Below are positions 5,694-6,095 of a stretch of DNA of 6,095 nucleotides, piece by piece. Under the pieces are notes generated by a model, which worked only from the letters and a program-made list of their open reading frames with translations, was not told where the DNA came from and did not search any database. Made by a program: the position numbers and the translations under genes. The stretch's first letter is position 1, and each line of letters starts with the position of its first letter. The stretch comes from an uncultured Clostridium sp. (GTDB lineage: Bacteria; Bacillota; Clostridia; TANB77; CAG-508), in contig CAMCHB010000063.1 in the NCBI GenBank assembly GCA_945874585.1, forward strand, positions 1 to 6,095, given 5' to 3'.

Positions 5694-5755
5694 AGAAGTT
5701 CCCTCCGTAATAACGTAGCCACATTCTGCTTCATCGCAAATCTACACGCTTGATT

Positions 5756-5784
5756 ATTATACTATCTTTTGCCAATTATGTCAA
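5756..5784 (-). promoter_or_regulatory. Perfect-consensus sigma-A promoter of the S10 operon
   Basis: On the minus strand TTGACA (5779-5784) and TATAAT (5756-5761) are separated by exactly 17 bp: both boxes and the spacing are the housekeeping optimum. The likely start is a purine at about 5749-5751. Such strength suits the operon's product demand and implies that regulation acts after initiation, in the leader. The -35 box begins 1 nt after the T-tract of the upstream terminator. Confidence 0.92.
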
Positions 5785-5785
5785 T

Positions 5786-5824
5786 AAAAAACAAAAAAAA
5801 GCTAAGTATTTTTTTATACTTAGC
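5786..5824 (-). terminator. Intrinsic terminator of the upstream transcription unit
   Basis: Perfect 9-bp stem GCTAAGTAT / ATACTTAGC with a six-A loop (on the minus strand), followed by T8-G-T6 (5786-5800). On the plus strand the hairpin is followed by TTCTGG, so termination is for minus-strand transcription only. It closes whatever is transcribed from beyond the right edge and insulates the S10 promoter. Confidence 0.9.
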
Positions 5825-6049
5825 TTCTGGCTCGATTAACGCACAAGTACGCAAACTCGAAACCTAAATATATTTCAATTTCATTTTAGTTATTTTTTAT
5901 GGTTTTAATTTAACATAACTCTTTATATAAATCAAGTGGTTTTTTAATAATTATAATAGAGAATAACTTATAATATTTCTTTCTTTAAGGGTTCTACAAT
6001 GTTACCGTTATATAAAACTTTCAATTCATGCAATGGCCTTGTCATACTT
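5825..6049. other. AT-rich upstream spacer with possible tail of an unknown gene
   Basis: This stretch holds no recognisable gene. On the minus strand a frame open to the contig end stops with TAA at 5968-5970; its last 25 codons read MTRPLHELKV...PLKKEIL, which I do not recognise. It could be the C-terminus of the gene served by the terminator at 5786-5824, or chance. The 143 nt between that stop and the terminator are AT-rich, apart from a more GC-rich patch (about 5825-5870) containing ATCGAGCC just before the terminator hairpin. A TATAAT at 5950-5955 (minus strand) has no matching -35 box. No EF-Tu C-terminus is present. Confidence 0.4.
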
Positions 6050-6095
6050 CTGTCTCTTATACACATCTCCGAGCCCACGAGACCGAGGCTGATCT
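6050..6095 (+). other. Illumina Nextera adapter read-through (artefact)
   Basis: Positions 6050-6068 are the 19-base Tn5 mosaic end CTGTCTCTTATACACATCT. Positions 6069-6083 are the Nextera read-2 tail CCGAGCCCACGAGAC. Positions 6084-6091, CGAGGCTG, are an 8-base i7 index, which I recall as N710. Positions 6092-6095, ATCT, begin the P7 flow-cell sequence. The order is exactly that of library adapter read-through, so this is not genomic DNA and marks an untrimmed contig end. Confidence 0.98.

Larger units (their letters stand above)
5551..5750 (-). promoter_or_regulatory. Long structured 5' leader of the S10 operon
   Basis: About 200 nt lie between the inferred transcription start (near 5749-5751) and the rpsJ ATG. 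The stretch is visibly less AT-rich than its surroundings and full of possible pairings: CAGAA (5724-5728) with TTCTG (5693-5697), enclosing an imperfect CTACGT/ACGGAG hairpin; a perfect palindrome at 5625-5642; and AGGTGT (5622-5627) with ACACCT (5597-5602). It has a ribosome-binding-like GGAGGG at 5701-5706 in front of possible short reading frames. No T-tract follows any hairpin, so classical attenuation is not apparent. It is a candidate ribosomal-protein leader; no ligand can be named from the sequence. Confidence 0.55.

Noticed and set aside
5829..5870. tRNA-like 3' end (GGTTTCGAG ... GAGCCA on the minus strand)
   Set aside because: No T-arm or acceptor stem can be closed and no anticodon arm lies upstream; the resemblance is superficial.
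5950..5955. TATAAT as a promoter for a small RNA ending at the 5786-5824 terminator
   Set aside because: No -35-like sequence lies 16-18 bp upstream, and such hexamers are expected by chance in so AT-rich a stretch.
6050..6068. Tn5 mosaic end as evidence of a transposon insertion
   Set aside because: It is followed at once by the Nextera read-2 tail, an index and P7 bases, which occur only in sequencing libraries.

Overview
This window is the first twelve genes of a bacterial S10 ribosomal-protein operon, all on the minus strand and in canonical order: rpsJ (S10), rplC (L3), rplD (L4), rplW (L23), rplB (L2), rpsS (S19), rplV (L22), rpsC (S3), rplP (L16), rpmC (L29), rpsQ (S17) and rplN (L14, cut by the left edge). 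The DNA is AT-rich, most genes are preceded by strong GGAGG-type ribosome binding sites, and the proteins resemble those of low-GC Gram-positives. I infer Bacillota, most probably class Clostridia; I cannot name a genus. No mobile element, CRISPR array or foreign gene is visible.

Layout, in the direction of transcription (right to left). Positions 6050-6095 are not genomic: they are Illumina Nextera adapter (Tn5 mosaic end, read-2 tail, an 8-base index and the start of the flow-cell sequence), so the right edge is a contig end with untrimmed adapter. Positions 5825-6049 are very AT-rich and hold only the possible tail of an unknown gene. A strong intrinsic terminator (5786-5824) closes that upstream transcription unit. 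It directly abuts a perfect-consensus promoter, TTGACA-N17-TATAAT (5756-5784). A leader of about 200 nt follows (about 5551-5750); it is less AT-rich than its surroundings, contains an 18-bp perfect palindrome and mutually exclusive pairings, and could encode one or two very short peptides. The operon then runs without any visible internal terminator to the left edge.

The genes are tightly packed. Most gaps are 18-27 nt, two junctions are TAATG overlaps of 1 nt (rplD/rplW and rpsC/rplP), and rplP/rpmC overlap by 14 nt with the rpmC ribosome binding site inside rplP. The two wide gaps are rpsJ-rplC (71 nt, with two hairpins just before the rplC ribosome binding site) and rplW-rplB (65 nt). All products are structural parts of the 30S or 50S subunit: L4, L22 and L23 line or surround the peptide exit tunnel, L2, L3, L14 and L16 surround the peptidyl-transferase and factor-binding regions, and S3, S10 and S19 are in the 30S head.

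The coding part is ordinary core genome. The parts worth a second look are non-coding: the leader, the rpsJ-rplC hairpins, and the adapter at the contig end. I found no convincing new biological system.
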